64,000 nt of DNA. Origin: CALJXB01 sp965225935. GTDB taxonomy: Bacteria > Pseudomonadota > Alphaproteobacteria > Kiloniellales > JAKSDN01. This document shows, piece by piece, positions 1-8,416 of this stretch. The notes under the pieces were generated by a model. That model searched no databases. It had not been told where the DNA came from and saw only the letters and a list, made by a program, of their open reading frames with translations. The stretch is from contig CBDDCC010000014.1 in the NCBI GenBank assembly GCA_965225935.1, forward strand, positions 124,001 to 188,000, in the 5' to 3' direction. The number at the start of each line of letters is the position of its first letter. Positions within the stretch are counted from its first letter, which is position 1. The position numbers were made by a program, and so were the translations under genes.

Positions 1-119
1 ACACCTCGATGGAGGTTGAGCTGATCGCGCCGATCGCGATGGACGAGGGCCTGCGCTTCGCGATCCGCGAGGGCGGGCGCACGGTGGGCGCCGGCGTCGT
101 CGCCAGCATCATCAAGTAG
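1..119 (+). CDS. tuf: Elongation factor Tu, C-terminal end (partial)
   Basis: The window opens inside the gene. The last 38 codons run to TAG at 117-119 and end in GAGVVASIIK, the usual C-terminus of EF-Tu domain III, preceded by the conserved REGGRTVGAG stretch. EF-Tu is the GTPase that brings aminoacyl-tRNA to the ribosome. A tuf copy directly upstream of rpsJ is the common bacterial str-S10 arrangement. The N-terminal part lies outside the window. Confidence 0.95.
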   Translation, partial: TSMEVELIAPIAMDEGLRFAIREGGRTVGAGVVASIIK

Positions 120-133
120 GAACGCGCCGAACT

Positions 134-160
134 CGCCCCGCCCCTTTGGCGGGGCGTTTT
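134..160 (+). terminator. Intrinsic terminator or attenuator between tuf and rpsJ
   Basis: A perfect 9-bp stem (CGCCCCGCC at 134-142, GGCGGGGCG at 148-156) with a 5-nt loop is followed by TTTT at 157-160. It starts 14 bp after the tuf stop codon. The rpsJ ATG is only 16 nt after the T-run, so no promoter fits between them. It can therefore also be read as a partial terminator or attenuator for the S10 operon. Confidence 0.85.
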
Positions 161-176
161 CATGGACGGATAGACG

Positions 177-491
<315 letters not shown>

Positions 492-495
492 CCCC

Positions 496-1365
496 ATGAG
501 GACCGGGCTGATCGCGCAGAAGATGGGCATGACCCGCGTCTTTACCGAGGCGGGCCAGCACGTCCCCGTCACCGTGCTGAAGGTGGACGGCTGCCAGGTG
601 GTGGCCGTGCGCACCGAGGAGAAGGACGGCTACAGCGCCGTGCAGCTCGGCCTGGGCGCGGCCAAGGTGAAGAACATGAGCAAGGCCCGGCGCGGCCACT
701 TCGCCAAGGCCAAGGTGGCGCCCAAGCGCAAGCTGGCCGAGTTCCGGGTCTCGCCCGACGCGCTGCTCGACGTGGGCGCGGAGCTCTCGGCCAACCACTT
801 CGTCTCGGGCCAGTACGTGGACGCCACCGGGACCTCCATCGGCAAGGGCTTCGCCGGCGCCATGAAGCGCCACAACTTCGCCGGCCTGAGGGCCAGCCAC
901 GGCGTCTCCATCAGCCACCGCGCCCATGGCTCGACGGGCAACAGCCAGGACCCGGGCAAGGTCTTCAAGGGCAAGAAGATGGCCGGCCACCTGGGCGACG
1001 CCCGCATCACCACACAGAACCTCGAGGTGGTCTCCACCGACGAGGCGCGCGGCCTGATCCTGGTCAAGGGATCGGTGCCGGGGTCCGAGGGCTCCTGGGT
1101 CCTGCTGCGCGACGCGGTGAAGCGCCCGGCGCCCGACGGCCTGCCGTTCCCGGCCGCCCTGCGCGAGGCCGCTGCCGCGGAGGAGAAGTCCACGAAGGAG
1201 GCGGCGCCCGAGGCCGAGACCGATCAGGACGAAGCGCCCAAAGATGAAGCCCCTGCTGCGGAAGCGTCCGAGGCCGAGGCGGCTGAGCCCGCCGAAGACA
1301 AGACGGAAGCGAGCGACGACTCTGGCAGCGACGAGGCCGGGGACAAGGACAAGAAGGACGCCTAG
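496..1365 (+). CDS. rplC: 50S ribosomal protein L3 with acidic C-terminal extension
   Basis: L3 binds 23S rRNA near the peptidyl-transferase centre and nucleates assembly. The start (MRTGLIAQKMGMTRVF) and the SHRAHGSTGNSQDPGKVFKGKKMAGH segment (given here only by its family identity) are typical. The L3 core ends near residue 215. The remaining 70 or so residues are Ala/Glu/Asp/Lys-rich low complexity, so the 289-residue protein is much longer than the usual 205-240. The reading frame stays open and runs 3 bp short of rplD. Confidence 0.97.
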   Translation: MRTGLIAQKMGMTRVFTEAGQHVPVTVLKVDGCQVVAVRTEEKDGYSAVQLGLGAAKVKNMSKARRGHFAKAKVAPKRKLAEFRVSPDALLDVGAELSANHFVSGQYVDATGTSIGKGFAGAMKRHNFAGLRASHGVSISHRAHGSTGNSQDPGKVFKGKKMAGHLGDARITTQNLEVVSTDEARGLILVKGSVPGSEGSWVLLRDAVKRPAPDGLPFPAALREAAAAEEKSTKEAAPEAETDQDEAPKDEAPAAEASEAEAAEPAEDKTEASDDSGSDEAGDKDKKDA

Positions 1366-1368
1366 ACC

Positions 1369-1989
1369 ATGAAGTGTCCGGTCACCACCCTCGAGAACAA
1401 GAAAGCCGGCGAGATCGATCTCGCCGACGAGGTCTTCGGCGTGCCGTTGCGCCGGGACATCCTGGTGCGCGCCGTCAACTGGCAGCTCGCCAAGCGCCGG
1501 GCGGGCACCCACAAGGTCAAGGGCCGCAGCGAGATCCGGGGCTCGACCGCCAAGCGCTACCGCCAGAAGGGCACCGGCCGTGCGCGCATCGGCTCCGGCA
1601 AGGTGAGTCAGTTCCGCGGCGGCGGCCACGCCTTCGGGCCGAAGGTGCGCGACCACGGCTTCCACCTGAACAAGAAGGTCCGCAAGCTCGCCCTCAAGAC
1701 CGCCCTCTCGGCCAAGCTCGCCGACGGCAAGCTGGTGGTGCTCGAGGCGGCCAAGGCCGAGCAGCCCAAGACCGCCGATCTCGCCAAGAAGATCGCAGGG
1801 CTGGGCTGGACCTCGGCGCTGCTGATCGACGGGCCGGAGCTCGACGGCAACTTCGCGCGCGCGGCGCGCAACCTGCCGGGGCTGGACGTGCTGCCGCAGC
1901 AGGGCGCCAACGTGCACGACATCCTGCGGCGCGACACCCTGGTGTTGACCAAGAACGCGGTCGAGGCGCTGGAGGCGCGGTTGAAATGA
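1369..1989 (+). CDS. rplD: 50S ribosomal protein L4
   Basis: The 206 residues contain the L4 motifs NWQLAKRRAGTHKVKGRSE and KGTGRARIGS, where the basic loop threads the exit tunnel. In many bacteria L4 also represses its own S10 operon. The stop codon overlaps the rplW start by 4 bp (ATGA), indicating translational coupling. Confidence 0.97.
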   Translation: MKCPVTTLENKKAGEIDLADEVFGVPLRRDILVRAVNWQLAKRRAGTHKVKGRSEIRGSTAKRYRQKGTGRARIGSGKVSQFRGGGHAFGPKVRDHGFHLNKKVRKLALKTALSAKLADGKLVVLEAAKAEQPKTADLAKKIAGLGWTSALLIDGPELDGNFARAARNLPGLDVLPQQGANVHDILRRDTLVLTKNAVEALEARLK

Positions 1990-2318
1990 GCAGAGCCCGG
2001 TCCCGCGCGCCCGTGACGGCCAACCCCTCGCGCGAGCGCCTCTACGAGATCCTGCGCGCGCCCGTGGTCACCGAGAAGTCGACCCTGGGCTCGGAGCACA
2101 ACCAGGTCACCTTCAAGGTGCCGATGGATGCCAGCAAGCCCGAGATCAAGGCCGCCGTCGAGGAGCTCTTCAAGGTCAAGGTCAAGGCGGTCAACACCTT
2201 GCGCCAGAACGGCAAGGTCAAGCGCTTCCGCGGCATCCGCGGGCGGCGGGCGGACAGCAAGAAGGCCTTCGTCACCCTCGAAGAGGGCCACAGCATCGAT
2301 GTCACCACGGGGATCTAG
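1986..2318 (+). CDS. rplW: 50S ribosomal protein L23
   Basis: I place the start at the ATG of the ATGA overlap with rplD, giving 110 residues; the frame stays open further upstream but that part is antisense-like noise. The core has the L23 signature ILRAPVVTEKS and the basic KVKRFRGIRGRR segment. L23 lies at the tunnel exit and is the docking site for trigger factor and SRP. The N-terminus is about 10 residues longer than in most L23 proteins. Confidence 0.95.
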   Translation: MSRARSRAPVTANPSRERLYEILRAPVVTEKSTLGSEHNQVTFKVPMDASKPEIKAAVEELFKVKVKAVNTLRQNGKVKRFRGIRGRRADSKKAFVTLEEGHSIDVTTGI

Positions 2319-2321
2319 GCC

Positions 2322-3158
2322 ATGGCGCTGAAGACCTACAAGCCGACGACGCCCGGCCGCCGCAACCTGGTGCTGGTAGACCGCTCCAGCCTGTGGAAGG
2401 GCAAGCCGGTCAAGACCCTGACCGAGGGGAAGAGCGATTCGGGCGGGCGCAACAACCACGGCCGCATCACCGCGCGCCGACGCGGCGGCGGCCACAAGCG
2501 GCGCTACCGCCTGGTCGACTTCAAGCGGCGCAAGTTCGACGTGCCGGCCAAGGTCGCGCGCCTGGAGTACGACCCCAACCGCTCGGCCTTCATCGCGCTG
2601 CTCGAGTACGAGGACGGCGAGCTCAGCTACATCCTGGCGCCCCAGCGCCTGGCGCCCGGCGACAGCGTGATCTCCGGCGAGCGGGCGGACATCAAGCCCG
2701 GCAACGCCATGCCGCTCGCCAGCATCCCGGTCGGCACCATCGTCCACAACGTGGAGATGAAGGCGGGCCGCGGCGGCCAGATCGCCCGGGCCGCGGGCAC
2801 CTACGTGCAGCTCGTGGGACGCGACGCCGGCTACGCCCTGCTGCGGCTCTCCTCCGGCGAGGTGCGCATGGTTCGGGCCGAGTGCATGGCCACCATTGGC
2901 GCCGTGTCCAACCCGGACCAGGCCAACATCAAGCTGGGCAAGGCGGGCCGCAAGCGCTGGCTGGGCAAGCGGCCCTCGGTGCGCGGCGTGGCCATGAACC
3001 CGGTCGACCATCCACACGGCGGCGGCGAGGGACGCACCTCGGGCGGCCGCCATCCGGTGACGCCCTGGGGCAAGCCGACCAAGGGCGCGCGCACGCGGTC
3101 CAACAAGAAGACGGACCAGCTCATCGTGCGCCGCCGGCACAAGAGCAAGAGACGGTAA
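2322..3158 (+). CDS. rplB: 50S ribosomal protein L2
   Basis: The 278 residues match the family length. RRRGGGHKRRYRLVDFKR near residue 53 is the RNA-binding signature, and MNPVDHPHGGGEG near residue 226 carries the conserved histidine close to the peptidyl-transferase centre. L2 is needed for subunit association. It starts 3 bp after rplW. Confidence 0.98.
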   Translation: MALKTYKPTTPGRRNLVLVDRSSLWKGKPVKTLTEGKSDSGGRNNHGRITARRRGGGHKRRYRLVDFKRRKFDVPAKVARLEYDPNRSAFIALLEYEDGELSYILAPQRLAPGDSVISGERADIKPGNAMPLASIPVGTIVHNVEMKAGRGGQIARAAGTYVQLVGRDAGYALLRLSSGEVRMVRAECMATIGAVSNPDQANIKLGKAGRKRWLGKRPSVRGVAMNPVDHPHGGGEGRTSGGRHPVTPWGKPTKGARTRSNKKTDQLIVRRRHKSKRR

Positions 3159-3168
3159 GGGGGCCAAG

Positions 3169-3447
3169 GTGGCGCGCTCTGTTTGGAAAGGCCCGTTCGT
3201 CGACGGCAATCTGCTTAAGAAGGCGGATGTCGCGCGCGGTTCGGGCCGCAACGAGATCATCAAAACCTGGTCACGTCGGTCGACCATCATGCCGCAGTTC
3301 GTCGGCCTGACCTTCGGCGTCTACAACGGGCGCAAGTTCCTGCCCGTGCTGGTGACCGAGAACATGGTCGGCCACAAGTTCGGCGAGTTCGCGCCGACGC
3401 GGACCTTCTACGGCCACGCTGCGGACAAGAAGGCGAGGAGGCGCTAG
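3169..3447 (+). CDS. rpsS: 30S ribosomal protein S19
   Basis: The 92 residues begin with VARSVWKGPFVDGNLL and contain the S19 signature THKFGEF-like VGHKFGEFAPTRTF near the end. I use the GTG at 3169, which follows an AAGG-type ribosome-binding site in the 10-bp gap after rplB. S19 forms a complex with S13 in the 30S head. Confidence 0.97.
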   Translation: MARSVWKGPFVDGNLLKKADVARGSGRNEIIKTWSRRSTIMPQFVGLTFGVYNGRKFLPVLVTENMVGHKFGEFAPTRTFYGHAADKKARRR

Positions 3448-3450
3448 GCC

Positions 3451-3831
3451 ATGAGCAAGCAGTCTCGCGGCCGGCGGGTGGCGGAGAACGAGGCGCTGGC
3501 GGTGGCCAGGCCGCTGCGCACCAGCGCGCGCAAGCTGAACCTGGTGTGCCAGAGCATCCGCGGCCGCAACGCGGAGCAGGCGCTGGCCGAGCTCAACTTC
3601 TCCAAGCGCCGCATCGCCCGCGACGTGAAGAAGACCCTGGAGGCGGCGATCGCCAACGCCGAGAACAACCACCAGCTCGACGTCGACCGGCTCTACGTGG
3701 CCGAGGCGACCGTCGGCAAGGCCTTCGTGATGAAGCGCTTCCGCGCCCGTGCGCGCGGCCGGGCCGGGCGCCTGCTGAAACCCTGGAGCCGCCTGACGCT
3801 GGTGGTTCGCGAGCGCGAGGAGACGGCCTGA
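3451..3831 (+). CDS. rplV: 50S ribosomal protein L22
   Basis: The 126 residues show the L22 core (SARKLNLVCQSIRGR) and the C-terminal beta-hairpin region with KRFRARARGRAG that lines the exit tunnel. The stop codon shares one base with the rpsC start (TGATG), a common coupling arrangement. The gene lies 3 bp after rpsS. Confidence 0.97.
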   Translation: MSKQSRGRRVAENEALAVARPLRTSARKLNLVCQSIRGRNAEQALAELNFSKRRIARDVKKTLEAAIANAENNHQLDVDRLYVAEATVGKAFVMKRFRARARGRAGRLLKPWSRLTLVVREREETA

Positions 3832-4508
3832 TGGGTCAGAAAGTCAATCCGGTTGGCCTCAGGCTGGGCATCAACCGCACCTGGGAGTCGCGCTGGTACG
3901 CCGACGACGACTTCGGGCCGATGCTGCACGAGGACCTGCAGATCCGCGAGTTCCTGCGCAAGCGCCTGGCCCAGGCCGGGGTCTCGCGCATCGTCATCGA
4001 GCGGCCGGCCAAGAAGGCGCGCATCACCATCCACACGGCGCGCCCGGGCGTGGTCATCGGCAAGAAGGGCGCCGACATCGAGAAGCTGCGCCGCGACCTG
4101 CAGCAGATGACCGGCAGCGAGGTGCACCTCAACATCGTCGAGATCCGCAAGCCGGAGATCGACGCCACCCTGGTGGCCGAGAACATCGCCCAGCAGCTCG
4201 AGCGCCGGGTCGCCTTCCGCCGCGCCATGAAGCGGGCCGTGCAGTCGGCCATGCGTCTGGGCGCCGAGGGCATCCGCATCAACTGCGCCGGGCGCCTGGG
4301 CGGGGCCGAGATCGCGCGGACCGAATGGTACCGCGAGGGCCGGGTGCCGCTCCATACGCTGCGCGCCGACGTCGACTTCGGCGAGGCCACGGCGCGCACC
4401 ACCTACGGCACCTGCGGCGTGAAGGTCTGGGTCTTCAAGGGCGAGATCCTGGCGCACGACCCCATGGCCCAGGACAAGAAGCTGCAAGAGGCCCAGGTGG
4501 GCCGCTGA
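3831..4508 (+). CDS. rpsC: 30S ribosomal protein S3
   Basis: From the ATG at 3831 the protein is 225 residues and starts MGQKVNPVGLRLG, the canonical S3 N-terminus. A type-II KH domain carries the GxxG loop in VIGKKG (residues 75-80). The C-terminal domain contains the conserved GRLGGAEIARTEW. S3 forms part of the mRNA entry tunnel. Confidence 0.98.
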   Translation: MGQKVNPVGLRLGINRTWESRWYADDDFGPMLHEDLQIREFLRKRLAQAGVSRIVIERPAKKARITIHTARPGVVIGKKGADIEKLRRDLQQMTGSEVHLNIVEIRKPEIDATLVAENIAQQLERRVAFRRAMKRAVQSAMRLGAEGIRINCAGRLGGAEIARTEWYREGRVPLHTLRADVDFGEATARTTYGTCGVKVWVFKGEILAHDPMAQDKKLQEAQVGR

Positions 4509-4538
4509 GGCCGGGCCGAAGAGTAGGGACGACAGGTT

Positions 4539-4955
4539 ATGCTGCAGCCGAAACGGACCAAGTACCGCAAGGCCCACAAGGGCCGCATCCACGGCAACGC
4601 CAAGGGCGGCACGGACCTCAACTTCGGCGCCTACGGCCTGAAGGCGGTGCGGCCGGGACGCATCTCCGCGCGCCAGATCGAGGCGGCGCGGCGCGCCATC
4701 ACGCGCCACATGCGCCGCGCCGGCAAGCTCTGGATCCGCGTCTTCCCGGACGTGCCGGTCTCCCAGAAGCCGGCCGAGGTGCGCCAGGGCAAGGGCAAGG
4801 GCTCGCCCGAGTGGTGGGCCGCGCGGATCAAGCCGGGGCGCATCATGTTCGAGCTGGACGGCGTGCCGCGGGACGTGGCCGAGCAGGCCTTCACCCTGGC
4901 CGCGGCCAAGCTGCCGATCGCGACCCGTTTCGTGACCCGGCTGGGCGAGGAGTGA
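4539..4955 (+). CDS. rplP: 50S ribosomal protein L16
   Basis: The 138 residues begin MLQPKRTKYRKAHKGR and contain FGAYGLKA and the GKGKGSPEWWAA signature. L16 contacts the A-site tRNA elbow. A 30-bp gap separates it from rpsC, wider than most joints in this operon, with a GGGACGACAGG ribosome-binding region before the ATG. Confidence 0.98.
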   Translation: MLQPKRTKYRKAHKGRIHGNAKGGTDLNFGAYGLKAVRPGRISARQIEAARRAITRHMRRAGKLWIRVFPDVPVSQKPAEVRQGKGKGSPEWWAARIKPGRIMFELDGVPRDVAEQAFTLAAAKLPIATRFVTRLGEE

Positions 4956-4960
4956 GCGAG

Positions 4961-5167
4961 ATGAAGTCCGGCGAGCTGCGCACCAAGTCGGAAGACGAGC
5001 TGAAGGACAGCCTGATCGGGCTGCGCAAGGAGGCGTTCAACCTGCGCTTCCAGCGCGCCAGCGGGCAGTTGGAGAACACCGCGCGGATCCGCGAGGTGCG
5101 GCGCGACATCGCCCGCATCAAGACGATCCTGCGCCAGCGTCAGCAGCCGGCCGCGCCGGGAGCCTAG
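4961..5167 (+). CDS. rpmC: 50S ribosomal protein L29
   Basis: The 68 residues from the ATG at 4961 form the expected two-helix L29. The signature EAFNLRFQRASGQLENTARI is present, and the C-terminus is a short Ala/Pro tail. L29 flanks L23 at the tunnel exit. The longer open frame upstream overlaps rplP antisense to codon usage and is not used. Confidence 0.95.
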   Translation: MKSGELRTKSEDELKDSLIGLRKEAFNLRFQRASGQLENTARIREVRRDIARIKTILRQRQQPAAPGA

Positions 5168-5179
5168 GAGTCGAGAGCC

Positions 5180-5437
5180 ATGCCGCGTCGTGTGTTGCAG
5201 GGAGTGGTGGTCAGCGACAAGGCCGACAAGACGATCACCGTCTTGGTCGAGCGCCGGCTGATGCATCCCCTCTACAAGAAGTTCATCAAGCGCACCAAGC
5301 GCTATCACGCCCACGACGAGGCCAACAGCGCCAAGGTGGGCGACCTCGTCCGGATCGAGGAATGCCGGCCGATCTCCAAGTCCAAGTGCTGGAATCTGCT
5401 GGACGTCCAGGGCGGCTCGGCCGCGGCGGGACGCTGA
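5180..5437 (+). CDS. rpsQ: 30S ribosomal protein S17
   Basis: The 85 residues carry the OB-fold S17 signatures VVSDKADKTITVLVER and GDLVRIEECRPISKSK. The latter is the rRNA-binding strand. It is preceded by a GGAGTCGAGAG leader and ends 19 bp before rplN. Confidence 0.97.
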   Translation: MPRRVLQGVVVSDKADKTITVLVERRLMHPLYKKFIKRTKRYHAHDEANSAKVGDLVRIEECRPISKSKCWNLLDVQGGSAAAGR

Positions 5438-5456
5438 TTTAAGGAGTCCCGGAACC

Positions 5457-5825
5457 ATGATCCAGATGCAGACACAGCTCGACGTGGCCGATAACTCCGG
5501 CGCCCGGCGCGTCCAGTGCATCAAGGTCCTGGGCGGCGCCAAGCGCAAGACCGCGCACGTGGGCGACATCATTGTGGTCAGCGTGAAGGAGGCGATCCCG
5601 CGCGGCCGCGTCAAGAAGGGCGACATGCACCGGGCCGTCATCGTGCGCACCGCCAAGGAGATCCGCCGCGAGGACGGCAGCACGATCCGCTTCGACAACA
5701 ACGCCGCGGTTCTGATCACCCGGCAGAACGAGCCCATCGGCACCCGCATCTTCGGCCCGGTGACCCGCGAGCTCCGGGCGCGCAAGTTCATGAAGATCAT
5801 CTCGCTGGCGCCGGAGGTGCTGTGA
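5457..5825 (+). CDS. rplN: 50S ribosomal protein L14
   Basis: The 122 residues match the invariant L14 length. The start MIQMQTQLDVADNSGARR and the C-terminus EVL are typical. L14 forms an intersubunit bridge and is the binding site of the silencing factor RsfS. An AAGGAG ribosome-binding site lies at 5440-5446, and the stop overlaps rplX by one base. Confidence 0.98.
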   Translation: MIQMQTQLDVADNSGARRVQCIKVLGGAKRKTAHVGDIIVVSVKEAIPRGRVKKGDMHRAVIVRTAKEIRREDGSTIRFDNNAAVLITRQNEPIGTRIFGPVTRELRARKFMKIISLAPEVL

Positions 5826-6148
5826 TGGCCCGCAAGTTCAAGATCAAGAAGGGCGACAAGGTGATCGCCATCACCGGCAAGGACAAGGGCAAGACCGGCG
5901 AGGTTCTGCGCGTGCTGCGCAAGCAAGAGCGGGTGCTGGTCCAGGGCCTCAACATGGTCAAGCGCCACCAGGGCCCGACCCAGATGAGCCCCGGCGGGAT
6001 CATGGACAAGGAGGCGCCGCTCCATATCTCCAACGTGTCCCTGATCGACCCCAAGAGCGACCGGCCGACCCGGGTCGGCTACAAGGTCATCGAGGGTGAG
6101 CGCAAGGTGCGCGTGGCGACCCGCTCCGGCGAAATGATCGACTCCTAA
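5825..6148 (+). CDS. rplX: 50S ribosomal protein L24
   Basis: The 107 residues from the ATG at 5825 (TGATG overlap with rplN) carry the KOW motif KKGDKVIAITGKDKGKTGEV and the KRHQGP and GGIMDKEAPLHISNV segments. L24 is an assembly initiator of the 50S subunit. Confidence 0.97.
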   Translation: MARKFKIKKGDKVIAITGKDKGKTGEVLRVLRKQERVLVQGLNMVKRHQGPTQMSPGGIMDKEAPLHISNVSLIDPKSDRPTRVGYKVIEGERKVRVATRSGEMIDS

Positions 6149-6162
6149 GCGGACGAAGAACG

Positions 6163-6705
6163 ATGAAACCCCGTCTTCAGGAACATTACGATGCGGCCGT
6201 GCTGCCGGCCCTGATGGAGCAGTTCGGCTACAAGAACCGCTACCAGGCGCCGTCGATCGAGAAGATCGTGGTCAACATGGGCGTCGGCGAGGGTGTGTCC
6301 GACCAGAAGAAGGTGCACGCCGCCAGCAGCGACCTGACCCGGATCACCGGGCAGAAGCCGATCATCACCCGGGCCAAGAAGTCGATCGCCAGCTTCAAGC
6401 TGCGCGAGGGCATGCAGGTGGGTTGCAAGGTGACCCTGCGCCGTGCGCGCATGTACGAGTTCCTCGACCGGCTGGTCACCATCGCGCTCCCGCGGGTGCG
6501 CGACTTCCGGGGCATTCCGAGCCGCTCGTTCGACGGCCGCGGCAACTTCGCCATGGGCCTGAAGGAGCAGATCGTGTTCCCCGAGATCGACTACGACAAG
6601 GTCGACGAGATCCGCGGCCTGAACGTGGTGATCGTGACCACGGCCAAGACCGACGAGGAGGCCAAGGCCCTCCTCGAGCAGTTCGACATGCCGTTCCGGA
6701 ACTAG
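6163..6705 (+). CDS. rplE: 50S ribosomal protein L5
   Basis: The 180 residues match the family length. IEKIVVNMGVGEG, RAKKSIASFKLREG and the C-terminal TTAKTDEEAKALLEQF are L5 signatures. L5 binds 5S rRNA and the P-site tRNA. The gene starts 14 bp after rplX. Confidence 0.98.
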   Translation: MKPRLQEHYDAAVLPALMEQFGYKNRYQAPSIEKIVVNMGVGEGVSDQKKVHAASSDLTRITGQKPIITRAKKSIASFKLREGMQVGCKVTLRRARMYEFLDRLVTIALPRVRDFRGIPSRSFDGRGNFAMGLKEQIVFPEIDYDKVDEIRGLNVVIVTTAKTDEEAKALLEQFDMPFRN

Positions 6706-6745
6706 CGGACGCACTGGAACCGAGAGCAAGGGAAGCAAGAGACAG

Positions 6746-7051
6746 ATGGCCAAGAAAAGCGCGGTTGAGAAGAACAAGCGGCGCAAGCGCCTGGCCCAGA
6801 AGTATTCCGGCAAGCGCGAGCGGCTGAAGGCCGTGGCCCGCGACCGTTCGCTGCCGCCGGAAGAGCGTTTCCAGGCTTACATCAAGCTGGCCGAGCTGCC
6901 CCGCAACAGCGCCGCGAGCCGCGTGCGCAACCGTTGCGAGCTGACCGGCCGGCCCAGGGGCTTCTACAGGAAATTCCGTTTGTCGCGTATCGCGGTGCGT
7001 GAGCTTGGCTCGGTCGGGCAGATCCCCGGCATGGTCAAGTCCAGTTGGTAG
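6746..7051 (+). CDS. rpsN: 30S ribosomal protein S14, long zinc-free form
   Basis: The 101 residues are the long (C-minus) type of S14: the zinc CxxC pairs are absent and a single cysteine remains in NRCELTGRPRGFYRKF. LSRIAVRELG and PGMVKSSW complete the signature. An AAGGGAAGCAAGAGAC leader lies in the 40-bp gap after rplE. Confidence 0.97.
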   Translation: MAKKSAVEKNKRRKRLAQKYSGKRERLKAVARDRSLPPEERFQAYIKLAELPRNSAASRVRNRCELTGRPRGFYRKFRLSRIAVRELGSVGQIPGMVKSSW

Positions 7052-7067
7052 GAAAGGAGCCGCAAAC

Positions 7068-7466
7068 ATGGCGATGAGCGATCCCCTCGGGGATATGCTG
7101 ACCCGGATCCGCAACGGCCAGCGTGCGGGCGACAACGCGGTGCGCGCGCCCGGCTCGCGGCTGCGCGCCAATGTGCTCGACGTGCTGAAGCGCGAGGGCT
7201 ATATCCGCGACTTCAGCACCAAGGAGTTGCGGCCGGGGATCTCCGAGCTGCGCATCGAGCTGAAGTACGCCGACGGCGAGCCCGTGATCAGGGAGATCTC
7301 GCGGATCTCCAAGCCGGGCCGGCGGGTCTACTCGAAGATCAAGGACCTGCCGCGGGTCTACAACGGTCTCGGGATCTCGATCCTGTCGACGCCGCGCGGC
7401 GTGCTGTCCGACCAGGAGGCGCGCGCCGCCAACGTCGGCGGCGAGGTCCTCTGCCGGGTGTTCTAG
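7068..7466 (+). CDS. rpsH: 30S ribosomal protein S8
   Basis: I use the ATG at 7068, preceded by AAAGGAGC at 7052-7059, giving 132 residues starting MAMSDPLGDMLTRIRNGQ; a second ATG two codons later is possible. The C-terminus with STPRGVLSDQEAR and GGEVLCRVF is canonical. S8 organises the 16S central domain and in many bacteria regulates the spc operon. Confidence 0.97.
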   Translation: MAMSDPLGDMLTRIRNGQRAGDNAVRAPGSRLRANVLDVLKREGYIRDFSTKELRPGISELRIELKYADGEPVIREISRISKPGRRVYSKIKDLPRVYNGLGISILSTPRGVLSDQEARAANVGGEVLCRVF

Positions 7467-7491
7467 GGACAAGGATTTCAGGGAAACGGTC

Positions 7492-8025
7492 ATGTCGCGC
7501 GTAGGCAAGAACCCTATAGAGGTGCCCGACGGCGTCGAGGTGTCGATCGCCGGCGCGATCTGCACGGTCAAGGGCAAGCTGGGCGAGCTCTCCCAGGAGA
7601 TCTCGGACTCCGTCACGGCAAGCCTGGAGGACGGCAAGATCTGGGTGCGGCCGGTCAACGACAGCAAGACCGCGCGGGCCATGTGGGGCACCACGCGCTC
7701 GCTGCTGCAGTCGCTGGTGACCGGCGTCTCGACGGGCTTCACCAAGGATCTGGAGATCAACGGCGTCGGCTACCGGGCCGCGGTGCAGGGCCAGACCCTC
7801 AATCTGCAGCTCGGCTACAGCCACGAGATCAACCACCCGATCCCCGAGGGCATCAAGATCACCTGCGAGAAGCCGACCTCGATCAGCATCGCGGGCGCCA
7901 GCAAGCAACGGGTCGGACAGGTCGCCGCCGAGATCCGCGGCTACCGCCCGCCGGAGCCCTACAAGGGCAAGGGCATCAAGTACGTGGACGAGACCATCCT
8001 GCGCAAGGAAGGCAAGAAGAAGTAA
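7492..8025 (+). CDS. rplF: 50S ribosomal protein L6
   Basis: The 177 residues begin MSRVGKNPIEVPDGVEV. The C-terminal signature RPPEPYKGKGIKYVDE is present. L6 lies near the factor-binding site of the 50S subunit. The product is two tandem copies of the L6 fold, as usual. Confidence 0.98.
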   Translation: MSRVGKNPIEVPDGVEVSIAGAICTVKGKLGELSQEISDSVTASLEDGKIWVRPVNDSKTARAMWGTTRSLLQSLVTGVSTGFTKDLEINGVGYRAAVQGQTLNLQLGYSHEINHPIPEGIKITCEKPTSISIAGASKQRVGQVAAEIRGYRPPEPYKGKGIKYVDETILRKEGKKK

Positions 8026-8029
8026 GGCC

Positions 8030-8392
8030 ATGTCGTCATCGCAAAGCCTCTACAAGCGCCGCAAGCAGCGGGTTCGCTCCCAGATCAGGCGCAAGAGCCG
8101 GGCGCGGCCGCGGCTTTCCGTGTTCCGCTCCTCCAAGCACATCTACGCCCAGGTCATCGACGACGCCAAGGGCGTCACCCTGGCGTCCGCCTCGAGCCTC
8201 GAGAAGGACCTGCGCGGGTCGCTGAAGACCGGCGCCGACAAGGACGCGGCGGCGGCCGTCGGCAAGCTGGTCGCCGAGCGCGCGACCGCGGCGGGCGCCA
8301 AGGAAGTGGTATTCGACCGCGGCGGCTATCTCTATCACGGGCGCGTCAAGGCCTTGGCCGATGCGGCGCGCGAGGGCGGCCTGGCGTTCTAG
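8030..8392 (+). CDS. rplR: 50S ribosomal protein L18
   Basis: The 120 residues have the basic N-terminus (YKRRKQRVRSQIRRKSRARP), RLSVFRSSKHIYAQVIDD and a C-terminal FDRGGYLYHGRVKALADAAREGGL. L18 binds 5S rRNA with L5. It starts 4 bp after rplF. Confidence 0.97.
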   Translation: MSSSQSLYKRRKQRVRSQIRRKSRARPRLSVFRSSKHIYAQVIDDAKGVTLASASSLEKDLRGSLKTGADKDAAAAVGKLVAERATAAGAKEVVFDRGGYLYHGRVKALADAAREGGLAF

Positions 8393-8416
8393 GCCGCATT
8401 GGAAGGACACGGCAGT

